Positions 11,196 to 20,427 of a stretch of 64,000 bases of DNA are shown here, piece by piece; position 1 is the stretch's first letter, and the number at the start of each line of letters is the position of its first letter. Origin of the DNA: Sphingomonas sp. OK281 (GTDB lineage: Bacteria; Pseudomonadota; Alphaproteobacteria; Sphingomonadales; Sphingomonadaceae); the NCBI RefSeq assembly GCF_900115295.1, contig NZ_FOVZ01000002.1, positions 558,001 through 622,000 of the forward strand. The letters run 5' to 3'. The translations under genes and the position numbers were made by a program. The notes below the pieces were generated by a model, which searched no databases, was not told where the DNA came from, and saw nothing but the letters and a program-made list of their open reading frames with translations.

Positions 11196-13628
11196 TCAAT
11201 CCGGCCGCATCGCATCCGCGATCATCGCTTCCGCCTCGATCAGCAGCGCGTCGTCCGAGCTGTTCGTCGAGATCTTCTCGCGCCCGATCAGTGTCAGCAC
11301 CGGCACTGCGAGCGGCGTGACCCGCTCCAGATCGACATGCACCATCGTCGCCGCGGCGCGATCGAGCAACGACGCCAACCGCCCCACATCGGTCATCCGC
11401 GCGCGCGCATCCGCCCACGCCGCCTCCAGCAGCAGATGCGTCGGCTCGTACTTGCGCAGCACGTCGTAGATAAGGTCGGTCGAGAACGTCACCTGCTTGC
11501 CGGTCTTGCGCTTGCCCGGATGCTGGCGCTCGACCAGCCCGCCGATCACCGCGACCTCCCGAAACGCACGCTTGAGCAGATGCGATTGCTGCACCCATTC
11601 GACGAACTCGTGCTCGAGGATATCCGCCGAGAACAGCGCGGCGGGATCGGTGATCTTCTCCAGCCCATACACCGCCAGCGCATAATCATTCGCGACGAAG
11701 CCAAGCGGTTTCAGCCCCTGCGTCTCCATCCGCCGCGTGATCAGCATCCCAAGCGACTGGTGCGCGTTCCAGCCCTCGAAGCTGTACGCGACCATGTAGT
11801 GCCGCCCCTCGCGCGGGAACGTCTCGACCAGCAGTTGGCCGGGCTCCGGCATGACCGATCGATACGCCTGCATCTCCAGCCATTCGCGCACGTCGTCCGG
11901 GAAGCGCGCCCAGTCGCTCGGATGCGCGAGGAACCCGCGGACGCGGTCGGCGAGGTTGGTCGACAGCGGCATCCGGCTGCCGCCATAGGTCGGGATCCGC
12001 GCGGGCTTCGACGTCGCACGCACGACCAGATCCTCGAGGTCGATCTTCATCACCTCCAGGCTGAGCCCGGCGAAGAAGAACGTATCGCCGTGGCTCAACT
12101 GCGCCGCGAACGCCTCCTCGACGCGGCCGAGCACACGACCGTTGCCGAACCGCACGTTGAGCATCGTCGCCTCGACGATGATTCCTGCGTTCAGCCGATG
12201 CTGACCAATGAATTTGGGATGGCTGACGCGCCACGTCCCGTCCGCGTCCTTGGTCAGCCGCTTGAACCGGTCATAGGCTTTCAGCGAATAGCCGCCGTCG
12301 CTGATGAAGTGCAGAACGCGCTCGAACGTCTCGGTCGGCAGTGCGGAATAGGGGAGCGCAGAGCGGATTTCGTCGAGCAGATCGGCTTCACGAAACGGTG
12401 CCGCGCACGCACACGCCATCACGTGCTGCGCCAGCACGTCGAGCGCACCGACGCGGAAAATGTCCGCATCGAGTTCGCCCGCCTCGACCGCGTCCAGCGC
12501 CGCGCGCGCCTCCAGATATTCGAATCGGTTGCCCGGCACGACGATTGCCTGCGACGATTCGTCGAGCCGGTGGTTGGCGCGCCCGATCCGCTGCAACAGT
12601 CGCGACGATCCCTTCGGCGCGCCCATCTGGATCACGCAATCGACGTTGCCCCAGTCGACGCCCAGATCGAGGCTCGACGTCGCGACCAGCGCGCGCAGTT
12701 TCCCCTCGGCCATCGCGTTCTCGACTTTTCGGCGCGCCTCCTTCGCCAGGCTGCCGTGGTGGACGCCGATCGGCAGGTTGGCCGAATTCACCTTCCACAG
12801 GTCCTGAAAGATCAGTTCCGCCAGGCTGCGCGTGTTGCAGAACACGATCGAGGTCTCGTGCGCCTCGATCTCCGCCATCACCTGCGCGGCGGCATAGCGG
12901 CCCGAATGCCCCGACCATGGCACGCGGCCTTCGGGCAGCAGGATCGCGATGTTGGGATCCGCGCCGGCCTCGCCCCGGACCATCGCGACCTGGTCGATAT
13001 CGCCGTCGGGCGCGAGCCACGCGCGATAGCCGTCCGCATCCGCGACCGTCGCCGACAGGGCGACGCGGCGCATCCCCGGCGAAATCTTCCGGAGCCGCGC
13101 CATGCAGAGCGAGAGCAAGTCGCCGCGCTTTCCGGTCGCGAACGCGTGCACCTCGTCGACGACGATCGTGCGGAGGTTCTCGAACATAGTGATGCTGTCC
13201 GGATAGCTCAGCAGCAGCGACAGAGACTCCGGGGTGGTAAGCAGGATCTGCGGCGGCTTGATCCGTTGTCGTGCCTTCCGGTCCGACGGCGTATCGCCGG
13301 TACGAGTCTCGACGCGGATGTCGACGCCCATCTCGTCGATCGGCGTCAGCAGGTTGCGCTGCACGTCGACCGCGAGTGCCTTCAACGGCGATACGTAGAG
13401 CGTGTGGAGACCCGTCGTCGGCGCCTCGATCAGCTCGGCAAGCGTCGGCAGGAACCCGGCCAGCGTCTTCCCCGCGCCGGTCGCCGCGACCAGCAGGGCA
13501 TGATGCCCGGCACGGCCTTCCGCCAGCATCTCCAGCTGATGCCGCCGCGGCCGCCAACCCCGTGTGGCAAACCAGTTTTCCAAGGGGGAGGGGAGGTCGC
13601 TCACGGCCTGTTCACGCATTAGCGTCAT
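11196..13628 (-). CDS. Ligase-associated DNA damage response DEXH box helicase (Lhr-core type)
   Basis: This 810-residue superfamily 2 DNA helicase has Walker A AATGAGKTL (about Lys52), the DEVH box at about 157-160 (VVDEVHAFATGKRGD), SATV (motif III), and the second RecA domain with TSSLDLGVDWG and QRIGRANHR. The C-terminal half carries the winged-helix and Lhr-specific domains. Length and motifs match the bacterial Lhr-core that partners with PdeM, an exonuclease and an ATP-dependent ligase in nucleic-acid repair. MTLMREQAV at 13628 is the chosen start; the frame upstream to 13754 overlaps a divergent gene. No SOS-box-like site is evident upstream. Confidence 0.93.
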   Translation of the reverse strand: MTLMREQAVSDLPSPLENWFATRGWRPRRHQLEMLAEGRAGHHALLVAATGAGKTLAGFLPTLAELIEAPTTGLHTLYVSPLKALAVDVQRNLLTPIDEMGVDIRVETRTGDTPSDRKARQRIKPPQILLTTPESLSLLLSYPDSITMFENLRTIVVDEVHAFATGKRGDLLSLCMARLRKISPGMRRVALSATVADADGYRAWLAPDGDIDQVAMVRGEAGADPNIAILLPEGRVPWSGHSGRYAAAQVMAEIEAHETSIVFCNTRSLAELIFQDLWKVNSANLPIGVHHGSLAKEARRKVENAMAEGKLRALVATSSLDLGVDWGNVDCVIQMGAPKGSSRLLQRIGRANHRLDESSQAIVVPGNRFEYLEARAALDAVEAGELDADIFRVGALDVLAQHVMACACAAPFREADLLDEIRSALPYSALPTETFERVLHFISDGGYSLKAYDRFKRLTKDADGTWRVSHPKFIGQHRLNAGIIVEATMLNVRFGNGRVLGRVEEAFAAQLSHGDTFFFAGLSLEVMKIDLEDLVVRATSKPARIPTYGGSRMPLSTNLADRVRGFLAHPSDWARFPDDVREWLEMQAYRSVMPEPGQLLVETFPREGRHYMVAYSFEGWNAHQSLGMLITRRMETQGLKPLGFVANDYALAVYGLEKITDPAALFSADILEHEFVEWVQQSHLLKRAFREVAVIGGLVERQHPGKRKTGKQVTFSTDLIYDVLRKYEPTHLLLEAAWADARARMTDVGRLASLLDRAAATMVHVDLERVTPLAVPVLTLIGREKISTNSSDDALLIEAEAMIADAMRPD

Positions 13629-13711
13629 ATGGGGGCGTCGCGCCGCACCGCTATGGACCGCGCGCGTAACGACCGGCATTTCGGCCAAAGCTCTGTTGTG
13701 AAAGACGATCG

Positions 13712-14317
13712 GTGTCGCTTTTTCGTTATCTCCTGCCCTTGCCGTTGCTCGCACTCCTGCCGTTCGCCAATGCCACCGCCGCCGACAAGTCGTTCGTCGG
13801 GGGCGGCGGCATCGTCCGATTGTCCTACGCCTCCAGCCTGACGCCGACGCGCAATTTCGCCGGCCGCGCGCTGATGAACCGCGGCTGGCGCCAGATGTGG
13901 GATGGCGCGCCGGTCGGCCGCGGCGTCGGCATCGTCCGCTTCTGGGAAGTCGCCAAGCCGACCGACGGCCAGGGGCAGGTGACCGAGCTGATCCAGGTCG
14001 GTTTCAGCCGCAGCGCCGACGTGGTCGCGACCTGCGGCACCGCGGGCATGGTCTCGGGCAGCGCCAGGCGCCTGCCGAACCGGATGCTCGGCGGCCATCG
14101 CTGGACGGTCTACACCAACGGCGATGCCGGCATGAGCCAGCAGGTGACCGCGACCAACTTCCGCAGCGTCATCAACGGCGCCTGCTACGCGATCGATCGC
14201 GTGACCTACGCGGTGAAGGCGGCCGCCCCGGCCAGCCGCAACGCGCCGACACAAGCGGTTGCGGCGGCGCGGATGGACGCGATCCTGGCCACGATCAAGG
14301 TCGGCGGACGGCGCTGA
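13712..14317 (+). CDS. Exported hypothetical protein, 201 aa
   Basis: A GTG start at 13712 gives a 201-residue product with a clear signal peptide (LFRYLLPLPLLALLPFANATA), then a soluble domain of about 175 residues with two cysteines (ATCGTAG and NGACYAID) that may form a disulphide in the periplasm. The domain is beta-rich with many Gly and Arg. I do not recognise a family. It is divergent from the helicase (83 bases apart) and converges on the signal-peptidase homologue. Confidence 0.7.
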   Translation: MSLFRYLLPLPLLALLPFANATAADKSFVGGGGIVRLSYASSLTPTRNFAGRALMNRGWRQMWDGAPVGRGVGIVRFWEVAKPTDGQGQVTELIQVGFSRSADVVATCGTAGMVSGSARRLPNRMLGGHRWTVYTNGDAGMSQQVTATNFRSVINGACYAIDRVTYAVKAAAPASRNAPTQAVAAARMDAILATIKVGGRR

Positions 14318-14373
14318 TCCGCTGGCCCCCCGTTCTAAAACCGTCGATCCTCTGTGGGGACGCCCGTACCGGC

Positions 14374-15312
14374 TCAGCGATCGAGCCGACTGCCGATCTT
14401 CGCGCGATCGCTGCTCCAGTGAATGTACATCGCCCGGCCGATGATCGAAGTCGTCGGCACCATCCCGACGCCCAATTGCTCGGGGGATACGCGACTGTCG
14501 GCGGAGCGGTGGCGATTGTCGCCCAGGACGAAGACATGGCCTGGCGGGACGGTGACCCCGCGCATGTCGTCGAACGGTGACGCGTCGATGTCGAATAGGC
14601 AATGGCTGGAGCGCTCGCCCGGCAGGCGTTCCGTCAGCATCGTTATGGGGTGCGCGCCGTCGAGATCGTCGACCATCACCTTGCGCTCGACGTGCTGCGC
14701 AATCGCGACGCCGTTCACGATCGGACGGCCTGCGCGCATCGCGATCCTGTCCCCTGCGATTGCGGCGATCCGATAGACCCGGGCGCTGTCGGCCGCCTGG
14801 AAGACGATGATGTCGCCTCGCGTCGGCGGCCCACGCCAGCGCATGTCGACGACGAACTTGTCGCCGTTACCGATCGTCGGCGCCATGCTATCGGACGGTG
14901 CGTAGAACGGCTTGTAGAAGTGGTGCATCAGCAGAGGCACGCGTTCCCAAATGCCCAGCACGACGACCGCGATCAGCGTCAGCGCATACCAGCGCGACCA
15001 CCAATGCGTTGGCTCGCGAAGCCTGCTTTCCCGCCAGGTGAGCACCGTCGGCACGATGTACATCGCACCCAGCAACGCGATGACCAGCACCAACGCCGCT
15101 ACCGCGACGCCGTAACCGGTGATGGGGAGGTAACCGAAGCCCAACGTCACGAGTGCGGCGAGGGCGAACGGCGCCACGAAGGCCAGCAAAGCGCCGCGTC
15201 GATCGCCGAGGCGGATCAATCCGAGTCCGGGCAGGATCAGGTTGAGTGCGGAGAGGCCTAGCCGCGCTGGCACACCTCGTCGATCGACCGGGTCCTTAAT
15301 CGAATCGCTCAA
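14374..15312 (-). CDS. S26 signal peptidase homologue lacking the catalytic lysine
   Basis: This 312-residue membrane protein has three to four N-terminal hydrophobic segments, then an S26-type domain. The nucleophile box is PSDSMAPTI (Ser142) and the C-terminal box GDNRHRSADSR is intact. In the box that normally reads K-R-hydrophobic...GD, the sequence is VYRIAAIAGD, with Tyr180 where the general-base Lys should be. It may be inactive or use a different base. The TTG at 15312 follows GGGGGAT and is preferred; a GTG at 15375 is an alternative. It is adjacent to and divergent from the exonuclease gene, with which it shares no obvious function. Confidence 0.8.
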   Translation of the reverse strand: MSDSIKDPVDRRGVPARLGLSALNLILPGLGLIRLGDRRGALLAFVAPFALAALVTLGFGYLPITGYGVAVAALVLVIALLGAMYIVPTVLTWRESRLREPTHWWSRWYALTLIAVVVLGIWERVPLLMHHFYKPFYAPSDSMAPTIGNGDKFVVDMRWRGPPTRGDIIVFQAADSARVYRIAAIAGDRIAMRAGRPIVNGVAIAQHVERKVMVDDLDGAHPITMLTERLPGERSSHCLFDIDASPFDDMRGVTVPPGHVFVLGDNRHRSADSRVSPEQLGVGMVPTTSIIGRAMYIHWSSDRAKIGSRLDR

Positions 15313-15404
15313 TCGATATCCCCCCGGTGTATGCGGCCATCTTACCGGACACTGGGCGAGAGACAATGCTGGCACCCAGGGCCTGGTTCACGCGTAGTAC
15401 CGTG

Positions 15405-16403
15405 ATGGCAAAACTCGGCGACTGGCTCGAACCGCATCCGCACGGCATCCTCGTCAAGCCGATCGACGCGTGGATCGATCCGTCGATCCCGACCGCCAAG
15501 GCGCTCGTCACGCACGGCCACGCCGATCACGCGCGCGGTGGCCACGAGGCGGTCTGGGCGACGCCCGAAACGCTTGCAATCATGGACGCGCGCTACGGCC
15601 CGCAGGACGGCAACCCGGTCGCTTACGGCGAGACGATCCGCATGGGAGAGGTCGACATCGGCTTCGTCCCCGCCGGTCACGTCCTCGGCTCCGCGCAGAT
15701 CGTGCTCGACTATCGCGGCGAGCGGATCGTCGTATCGGGCGACTATAAACGCCGCGCGGACCCGACCTGCACGCCGTTCGAACCCGTCAAATGCGACGTC
15801 TTCATCACCGAGGCGACGTTCGGCCTGCCGGTGTTCCGCCACCCCGACACCGGCGACGAGATCGACAAGCTGATCGCCGCGCTCCACGCCAACCCCGATC
15901 GCTGCGTCGTCGTCGGCGCCTATGCGCTGGGCAAGGCGCAGCGCGTTATCGCCGAGCTGCGCGAGCGCGGTCACGAAGCGCCGATCTACATTCACGGCGC
16001 GCTGCAACGCCTGTGCGACCTGTATGCCGAGCACGGCGTCAGGCTCGGCGAACTCCTCCCCGTCGCCGACGCGAAGAAGGCGGACATGGCCGGGCATGTC
16101 GTGATGTGCCCGCCCGGTGCACTCAACGATCGCTGGTCGCGGCGGCTACCCGATCCGATCACCGCGATGGCTAGCGGCTGGATGCGGGTACGGGGCCGCG
16201 CACGCCAGAAGAACGTCGAACTCCCGCTGATCCTCAGCGACCATGCCGACTGGGACGAACTCATCGCCACGCTGACCGAGATTGCGCCCCGCGAGGTCTG
16301 GGTCACGCACGGCCGGGAGGACGCGCTGGTCCACTGGTGCATGACCCGCCAGATCAAGGCGCGCGCGCTCGCGCTGGTGGGGTTCGAGGACGAGGACGAC
16401 TGA
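15405..16403 (+). CDS. Ligase-associated DNA damage response exonuclease (MBL/beta-CASP fold)
   Basis: This 332-residue metallo-beta-lactamase/beta-CASP nuclease has the metal motif THGHADHARGG near residue 30, AGHVLGSAQI and SGDYKRR. The C-terminal SDHADWDEL and VTHGRED are motifs of the SNM1/CPSF-73-like exonucleases. It is the EXO partner of PdeM, the Lhr-type helicase and the ATP-dependent ligase. ATG 15405 (MAKLGDWLEP) gives the family N-terminus. Upstream starts to 15327 would overlap the divergent signal-peptidase homologue. It ends 11 bases before the convergent DUF418 gene. Confidence 0.9.
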   Translation: MAKLGDWLEPHPHGILVKPIDAWIDPSIPTAKALVTHGHADHARGGHEAVWATPETLAIMDARYGPQDGNPVAYGETIRMGEVDIGFVPAGHVLGSAQIVLDYRGERIVVSGDYKRRADPTCTPFEPVKCDVFITEATFGLPVFRHPDTGDEIDKLIAALHANPDRCVVVGAYALGKAQRVIAELRERGHEAPIYIHGALQRLCDLYAEHGVRLGELLPVADAKKADMAGHVVMCPPGALNDRWSRRLPDPITAMASGWMRVRGRARQKNVELPLILSDHADWDELIATLTEIAPREVWVTHGREDALVHWCMTRQIKARALALVGFEDEDD

Positions 16404-16414
16404 GCCCTGGTATC

Positions 16415-17806
16415 TCACACCGGGCGTAGTTCTCCGGAGAATGGCGGCGGCATTGCCTTGCGCCACGGCAGCGCACGCCCCTCCACCAGCGATCGCCACG
16501 CCCACTCCACCGGGGCGATGTCGAACTGCCGGACATAGGCGTTGGCGAGCAGCAACAGCGCGATGTTGATCGCCAGCGCGGTTGCCATGAGACTGGCCCA
16601 GCCGAGCGTGCCGTACAGCGCGAAGCCGAACGGCGGGAACAGGATCCACAGGCAGACGATGGTCTGGAGGATGTAGATCGACAGCGCGGTCCGCCCCGCC
16701 GCGATGAACGGCTGCAGCATCCGGGCGCCGGATACCGTCCCGATCAGCAGGCACACCGCGCCGATATGGCCAAGCGTCATTGCCTCGCGCGCGACCTCGA
16801 CGGTCGCCCATATCGTTCTCGGCGCCTCGTCGAACCGCGTCTGTTCGACCGCACCGATGATCCGCAACGGAATGGCCACGGCATAGGCGATCAGCATCAT
16901 GCGCAGGTAGAAGCCACGCGACCGGGCACCCTGCAGGATGCCGAGCTTGTAGAGCGCAGCCCCGATCAGCATCACGCTGGCCGATTCGAGGACGAACAGA
17001 AGCTCGAACCCGTGCGATTCGAAGAAGATCGTGACGCTCCACTGCATCGCCGCCCAGGTCGCGAAACTGCCGGTCCGCGCCTTATCCTCCGCGGCGATCT
17101 TGGCATGCGTCTCGGCCTTGCTCTTGGCGCGCTTCACATCGCCTTTCGCAACCGTTGCCAGCAGCTTGCGGTCGTCCGCGGTGATGGCGCGACCCGTCGC
17201 CTGCGCGGCCTGGATCGCTGCGACCCGGCTCTGCTCGTGCAGCGTCTGGTAATAGCCGAAATACCCCGCGCCGCCGAGTTGCGCGACGGCCGCGACCAGC
17301 CCGATCGTGATCAGCCAACGGGGCCGCATCCGTCGGAACAGGAATGCGACCATCGCCGCCAGACCGTAAGTGTGGAGGATGTCGCCAGGCCATAGCAGGA
17401 TGAAGACGTGCACGACGCCGAACCCGAACAACAGCAGGTTGCGAAGGTAATAGCGCTTCATCACGACGCGGCTGCCGACCGCCAGCGCGGCGCGGTCGGT
17501 GAGAATCACCATCCCTGCACCGAACAGCAGTTCGAGCATGCAGCGTGCCGTGCCGTTTGCGATGACCTCGCGCAGCCACCACGCGATCCGGTCGGCTGCG
17601 CTCCAGCCCAAGTGCCGGACGTCGCCGAACGAGGCCCAGAGCGAGCCGCCCATGTCGTTGATATTCATGAACAGGATACCGAGGATCGCGATCCCGCGCA
17701 GGATGTCCAGTACGGGAAGCCGCGGCGCCCCATCGGGCTCGGTTGCCGGCAACAACGCCGGTCCCGCCGCTGTAAAGCCTGAGTCGCGTAGAGTTTGGTC
17801 GTTCAT
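16415..17806 (-). CDS. DUF418 family integral membrane protein
   Basis: This 463-residue protein has about 8-10 hydrophobic segments and the DUF418/YeiB-type opening LDILRGIAILGILFMNI. The middle soluble loop (about residues 190-260) is rich in Lys and Ala. The C-terminal region reads LPWRKAMPPPFSGE, close to the family's usual WL-G-x-x-E pattern. The function of DUF418 proteins is unknown; distant similarity to membrane acyltransferases is an inference. ATG 17806 (MNDQTLRDSGF) was preferred over 17878, which overlaps the rpoN 3' end. It lies 61 bases downstream of rpoN on the same strand. Confidence 0.85.
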   Translation of the reverse strand: MNDQTLRDSGFTAAGPALLPATEPDGAPRLPVLDILRGIAILGILFMNINDMGGSLWASFGDVRHLGWSAADRIAWWLREVIANGTARCMLELLFGAGMVILTDRAALAVGSRVVMKRYYLRNLLLFGFGVVHVFILLWPGDILHTYGLAAMVAFLFRRMRPRWLITIGLVAAVAQLGGAGYFGYYQTLHEQSRVAAIQAAQATGRAITADDRKLLATVAKGDVKRAKSKAETHAKIAAEDKARTGSFATWAAMQWSVTIFFESHGFELLFVLESASVMLIGAALYKLGILQGARSRGFYLRMMLIAYAVAIPLRIIGAVEQTRFDEAPRTIWATVEVAREAMTLGHIGAVCLLIGTVSGARMLQPFIAAGRTALSIYILQTIVCLWILFPPFGFALYGTLGWASLMATALAINIALLLLANAYVRQFDIAPVEWAWRSLVEGRALPWRKAMPPPFSGELRPV

Positions 17807-17867
17807 CGCTCTGGGCCCCCCCGAGATGACACGCTCGACGCTAGGCCTATCGCGATGAAACGCAAGC

Positions 17868-19367
17868 TTAGCCGGCACCCTCTAATGTTCGGGCCCGGCG
17901 GCGTTGTACGGAGCTTCCGATGCCCAGCGCCTCGCGATACTTTGCAACGGTCCGGCGCGCGATGTCGAAGCCTTTGGCGTTCAGCAGATCGACCAGGGTG
18001 TCGTCCGACAGGATCTTCGCGCCCTCGGTGTCGATCAGCGCCCGGATCGCGGACTTGACCGCCTGCGCCGAGACCGCCTCGCCGCCGTCCGCCGACTGGA
18101 TCGCGCTCGTGAAGAAGTATTTCAGCTCGTACAGCCCGCGCGCGCACGAGACGTATTTGTTGCTCGTCACGCGGCTGACCGTCGATTCGTGCATCTCGAT
18201 CGCGTCCGCGACCTGGCGCAGCGTCAGGGGCCGCAAGTGCGCGACGCCCTTCAGGAAGAACGCCTCCTGCTGCTTCACGATCTCGGTCGCGACCTTAATG
18301 ATCGTCCGCTGGCGCTGGTCGAGCGCCTTCACCAGCCAGTTCGCGCTCGCGAGGCAATCCGACAGCCACGCCTTCGACGCCTTGTCCTGCTGCCCGCCCG
18401 ACAGTTCGGTATAGTAACTGCGGTTGACCAGGACGCGCGGCAGGGTCGATGCGTTGACCTCGATCGCCCAGCCTGCCTTGGTACGCGCGACGAACAGGTC
18501 CGGCGTCACCGATTGCGCAGGCTCGCCGCCATAGCGGCAGCCCGGCTTCGGGTCATAGCCGCGCAGTTCGCGGATCATGTCCGCCATGTCCTCGTCGTCG
18601 ACGTCGCACATGCGTTTCAGACGAGTCAGTTCGCCGCGCGCGAGCAGGTCGAGATTGTCGATCAACCGCGCCATGCACGGATCGTAACGATCCGCTTCCT
18701 TCGCCTGCAATGCGAGGCATTCCGATAGATCGCGCGCGCCGACCCCAGTCGGATCGAACGTCTGGATCGTCGCCAGCACCCTCTCGACGCGGACCAGCGG
18801 AACGCCGAGCCGATTGGCGATGTCGAGCAGCGACACGGTGAGATAGCCCGCCTCGTCGATCTGGTCGATCAGGTGCGCGGCGATGAACGCGTCGTCGCGG
18901 GCGATCGCGGGACCGGCCTGTGCGAGCAGGTGATCCGCGAGGCTGAGACTGGTATCCGCGAACGCGTCGAGATCGGGGCCGTCTTCGCCGCCGGCTCCCC
19001 CCGTGCTCGCGCCGGTCATCGACAGCGCGCCGTCCATCCCGCTGCCGCCGTCGGCGACGCTGTCCTGCTGGTGGCTTTCGGTGGCGTAGTCGACGTCGAG
19101 CGTCGGTTCGTCGCCTGCGCCGGTGCCCGCGACCAGTTCGTCGGCGGCGACGCGTTCGTCGCGGACTTCGGCGGCGGGCTCGCGGTCGGGGGCGTCGCTA
19201 TCCTCGGCGGCGCTGGCTTCGAGCAGCGGGTTGCGCTCGACTTCCTCGGCGATGAACCCCTCGATCTCCAGGTTCGACAGCGCAAGCAGCTTGATCGCCT
19301 GCTGGAGCTGCGGGGTCATCACCAGCGATTGCGACTGACGGATGTCCAGGCGAGGGGCGAGGCTCAT
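17868..19367 (-). CDS. rpoN: RNA polymerase sigma-54 factor
   Basis: This 499-residue sigma-54 has the Gln/Leu-rich activator-contact region at the N-terminus (RQSQSLVMTPQLQQAIKLLA), an acidic linker of about residues 60-140, the core-binding domain and the C-terminal RpoN box ARRTVAKYREALGI. It directs transcription of -24/-12 promoters together with enhancer-binding proteins, none of which is encoded here. ATG 19367 is the family start; the frame upstream runs into a family A repeat. It is the last gene of the rnd-lptC-lptA-lptB-rpoN group. Confidence 0.96.
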   Translation of the reverse strand: MSLAPRLDIRQSQSLVMTPQLQQAIKLLALSNLEIEGFIAEEVERNPLLEASAAEDSDAPDREPAAEVRDERVAADELVAGTGAGDEPTLDVDYATESHQQDSVADGGSGMDGALSMTGASTGGAGGEDGPDLDAFADTSLSLADHLLAQAGPAIARDDAFIAAHLIDQIDEAGYLTVSLLDIANRLGVPLVRVERVLATIQTFDPTGVGARDLSECLALQAKEADRYDPCMARLIDNLDLLARGELTRLKRMCDVDDEDMADMIRELRGYDPKPGCRYGGEPAQSVTPDLFVARTKAGWAIEVNASTLPRVLVNRSYYTELSGGQQDKASKAWLSDCLASANWLVKALDQRQRTIIKVATEIVKQQEAFFLKGVAHLRPLTLRQVADAIEMHESTVSRVTSNKYVSCARGLYELKYFFTSAIQSADGGEAVSAQAVKSAIRALIDTEGAKILSDDTLVDLLNAKGFDIARRTVAKYREALGIGSSVQRRRARTLEGAG

Positions 19368-19386
19368 GACGCGAAGGAGCGTTCCA

Positions 19387-19511
19387 ATCCTCCCCCGCAA
19401 GGGGGAGGTGGCAGGCACAGCCTGACGGAGGGGGAGGTAAGAGCCAACCGGTGTTTCATGTCCTCCCCCTCCGACGCCTTTGGCGCCACCTCCCCCTGGC
19501 GGGGGAGGATC
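19387..19511. repeat. Palindromic doublet, family A, copy 2
   Basis: A family A element (CCTCCCCCGCAAGGGGGAGG with an inverted right end) in the 168-base gap between lptB and rpoN. If transcribed it would fold into a long hairpin between the two genes and could weaken read-through into rpoN. Confidence 0.9.
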
Positions 19512-19535
19512 GTAAACAGTGAATGTCGAACCGGC

Positions 19536-20318
19536 TTAAAGCGAGAAGCCTTCGCCGAGATACAGGCGGCGCACGTTCGCATCCGCGACCAGTTCCTCGG
19601 GGGAGCCCGAGAACAGCACGCGGCCGTCATAGATGATGTACGCGCGATCGACGATCTCCAGCGTCTCGCGGACATTGTGGTCGGTGATCAGCACGCCGAT
19701 GTCGCGGCGCTTCAGGTCCTTCACCAGGTCGCGGATGTCGGCGATCGAGATCGGATCGATGCCCGCGAACGGCTCGTCGAGCAGCATGATCGACGGATCC
19801 GCCGCCAGCGCACGGGCGATTTCCGCACGCCGCCGCTCGCCGCCCGACAGCGCCATCGCCGGCGCCGCGCGGAGCCGGGTCAAACCGAACTCCTCGAGCA
19901 GCGTATCGAGCTTCCGCTGCCGCGCGGCCTTGTCCGGCTCGGACAGCTCCAGCACCGTCAGGATGTTCTTCTCGATCGTCAGTCCGCGGAAGATCGAGGT
20001 CTCCTGTGGCAGGTAGCCGAGCCCGAGGATCGCGCGCCGGTACATCGGCAGCTTCGTGATGTCCTCGCCATCGAGCATGATGCGGCCCGAGTCCGGCTTC
20101 ACCAGGCCCATCACCGAATAAAAGCACGTCGTCTTGCCCGCGCCGTTGGGGCCGAGCAGTCCGACCACTTCACCACGCCCGACCGAGACCGACACGTCGG
20201 TCAGCACGACGCGCTTGTCGTAGGACTTGGCGATCGAGACGACCTGGAGCCCGTTGCTGACGGGTGGCTCCGAGATCGGTTCTACGGCCTCGATCGGGGG
20301 CAGCGTGGTGGCGTCCAT
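19536..20318 (-). CDS. lptB: Lipopolysaccharide export ABC transporter ATP-binding protein LptB
   Basis: This 260-residue ATPase powers extraction of LPS from the inner membrane with LptFG. Walker A GPNGAGKTT, the LSGGERRRAEIARAL signature, Walker B IMLLDEPFAGID and the switch His in ITDHNVRE are intact, and LGYLPQE follows the Q-loop region. The ATG at 20318 gives a slightly longer N-terminus than usual (about 20 extra Pro/Glu-rich residues); the family core starts near LQVVSIAKSY. It lies downstream of lptA, 109 bases apart. LptF and LptG are not in the window. Confidence 0.95.
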   Translation of the reverse strand: MDATTLPPIEAVEPISEPPVSNGLQVVSIAKSYDKRVVLTDVSVSVGRGEVVGLLGPNGAGKTTCFYSVMGLVKPDSGRIMLDGEDITKLPMYRRAILGLGYLPQETSIFRGLTIEKNILTVLELSEPDKAARQRKLDTLLEEFGLTRLRAAPAMALSGGERRRAEIARALAADPSIMLLDEPFAGIDPISIADIRDLVKDLKRRDIGVLITDHNVRETLEIVDRAYIIYDGRVLFSGSPEELVADANVRRLYLGEGFSL

Positions 20319-20427
20319 GGGGTCAGGCCCTCGCAAAAGTCGATCGCCGGATGCTCGGCGGGGGATTGGCAGGAAAGATGCATGACCACGCCGTCGGAGG
20401 GAAGCCCCCACGACATGTCGAGCAGGT

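Noticed and set aside
11337..13622. A 761-codon frame on the plus strand across the helicase
   Set aside because: Low-complexity basic product with no fold; a shadow of the helicase on the other strand.
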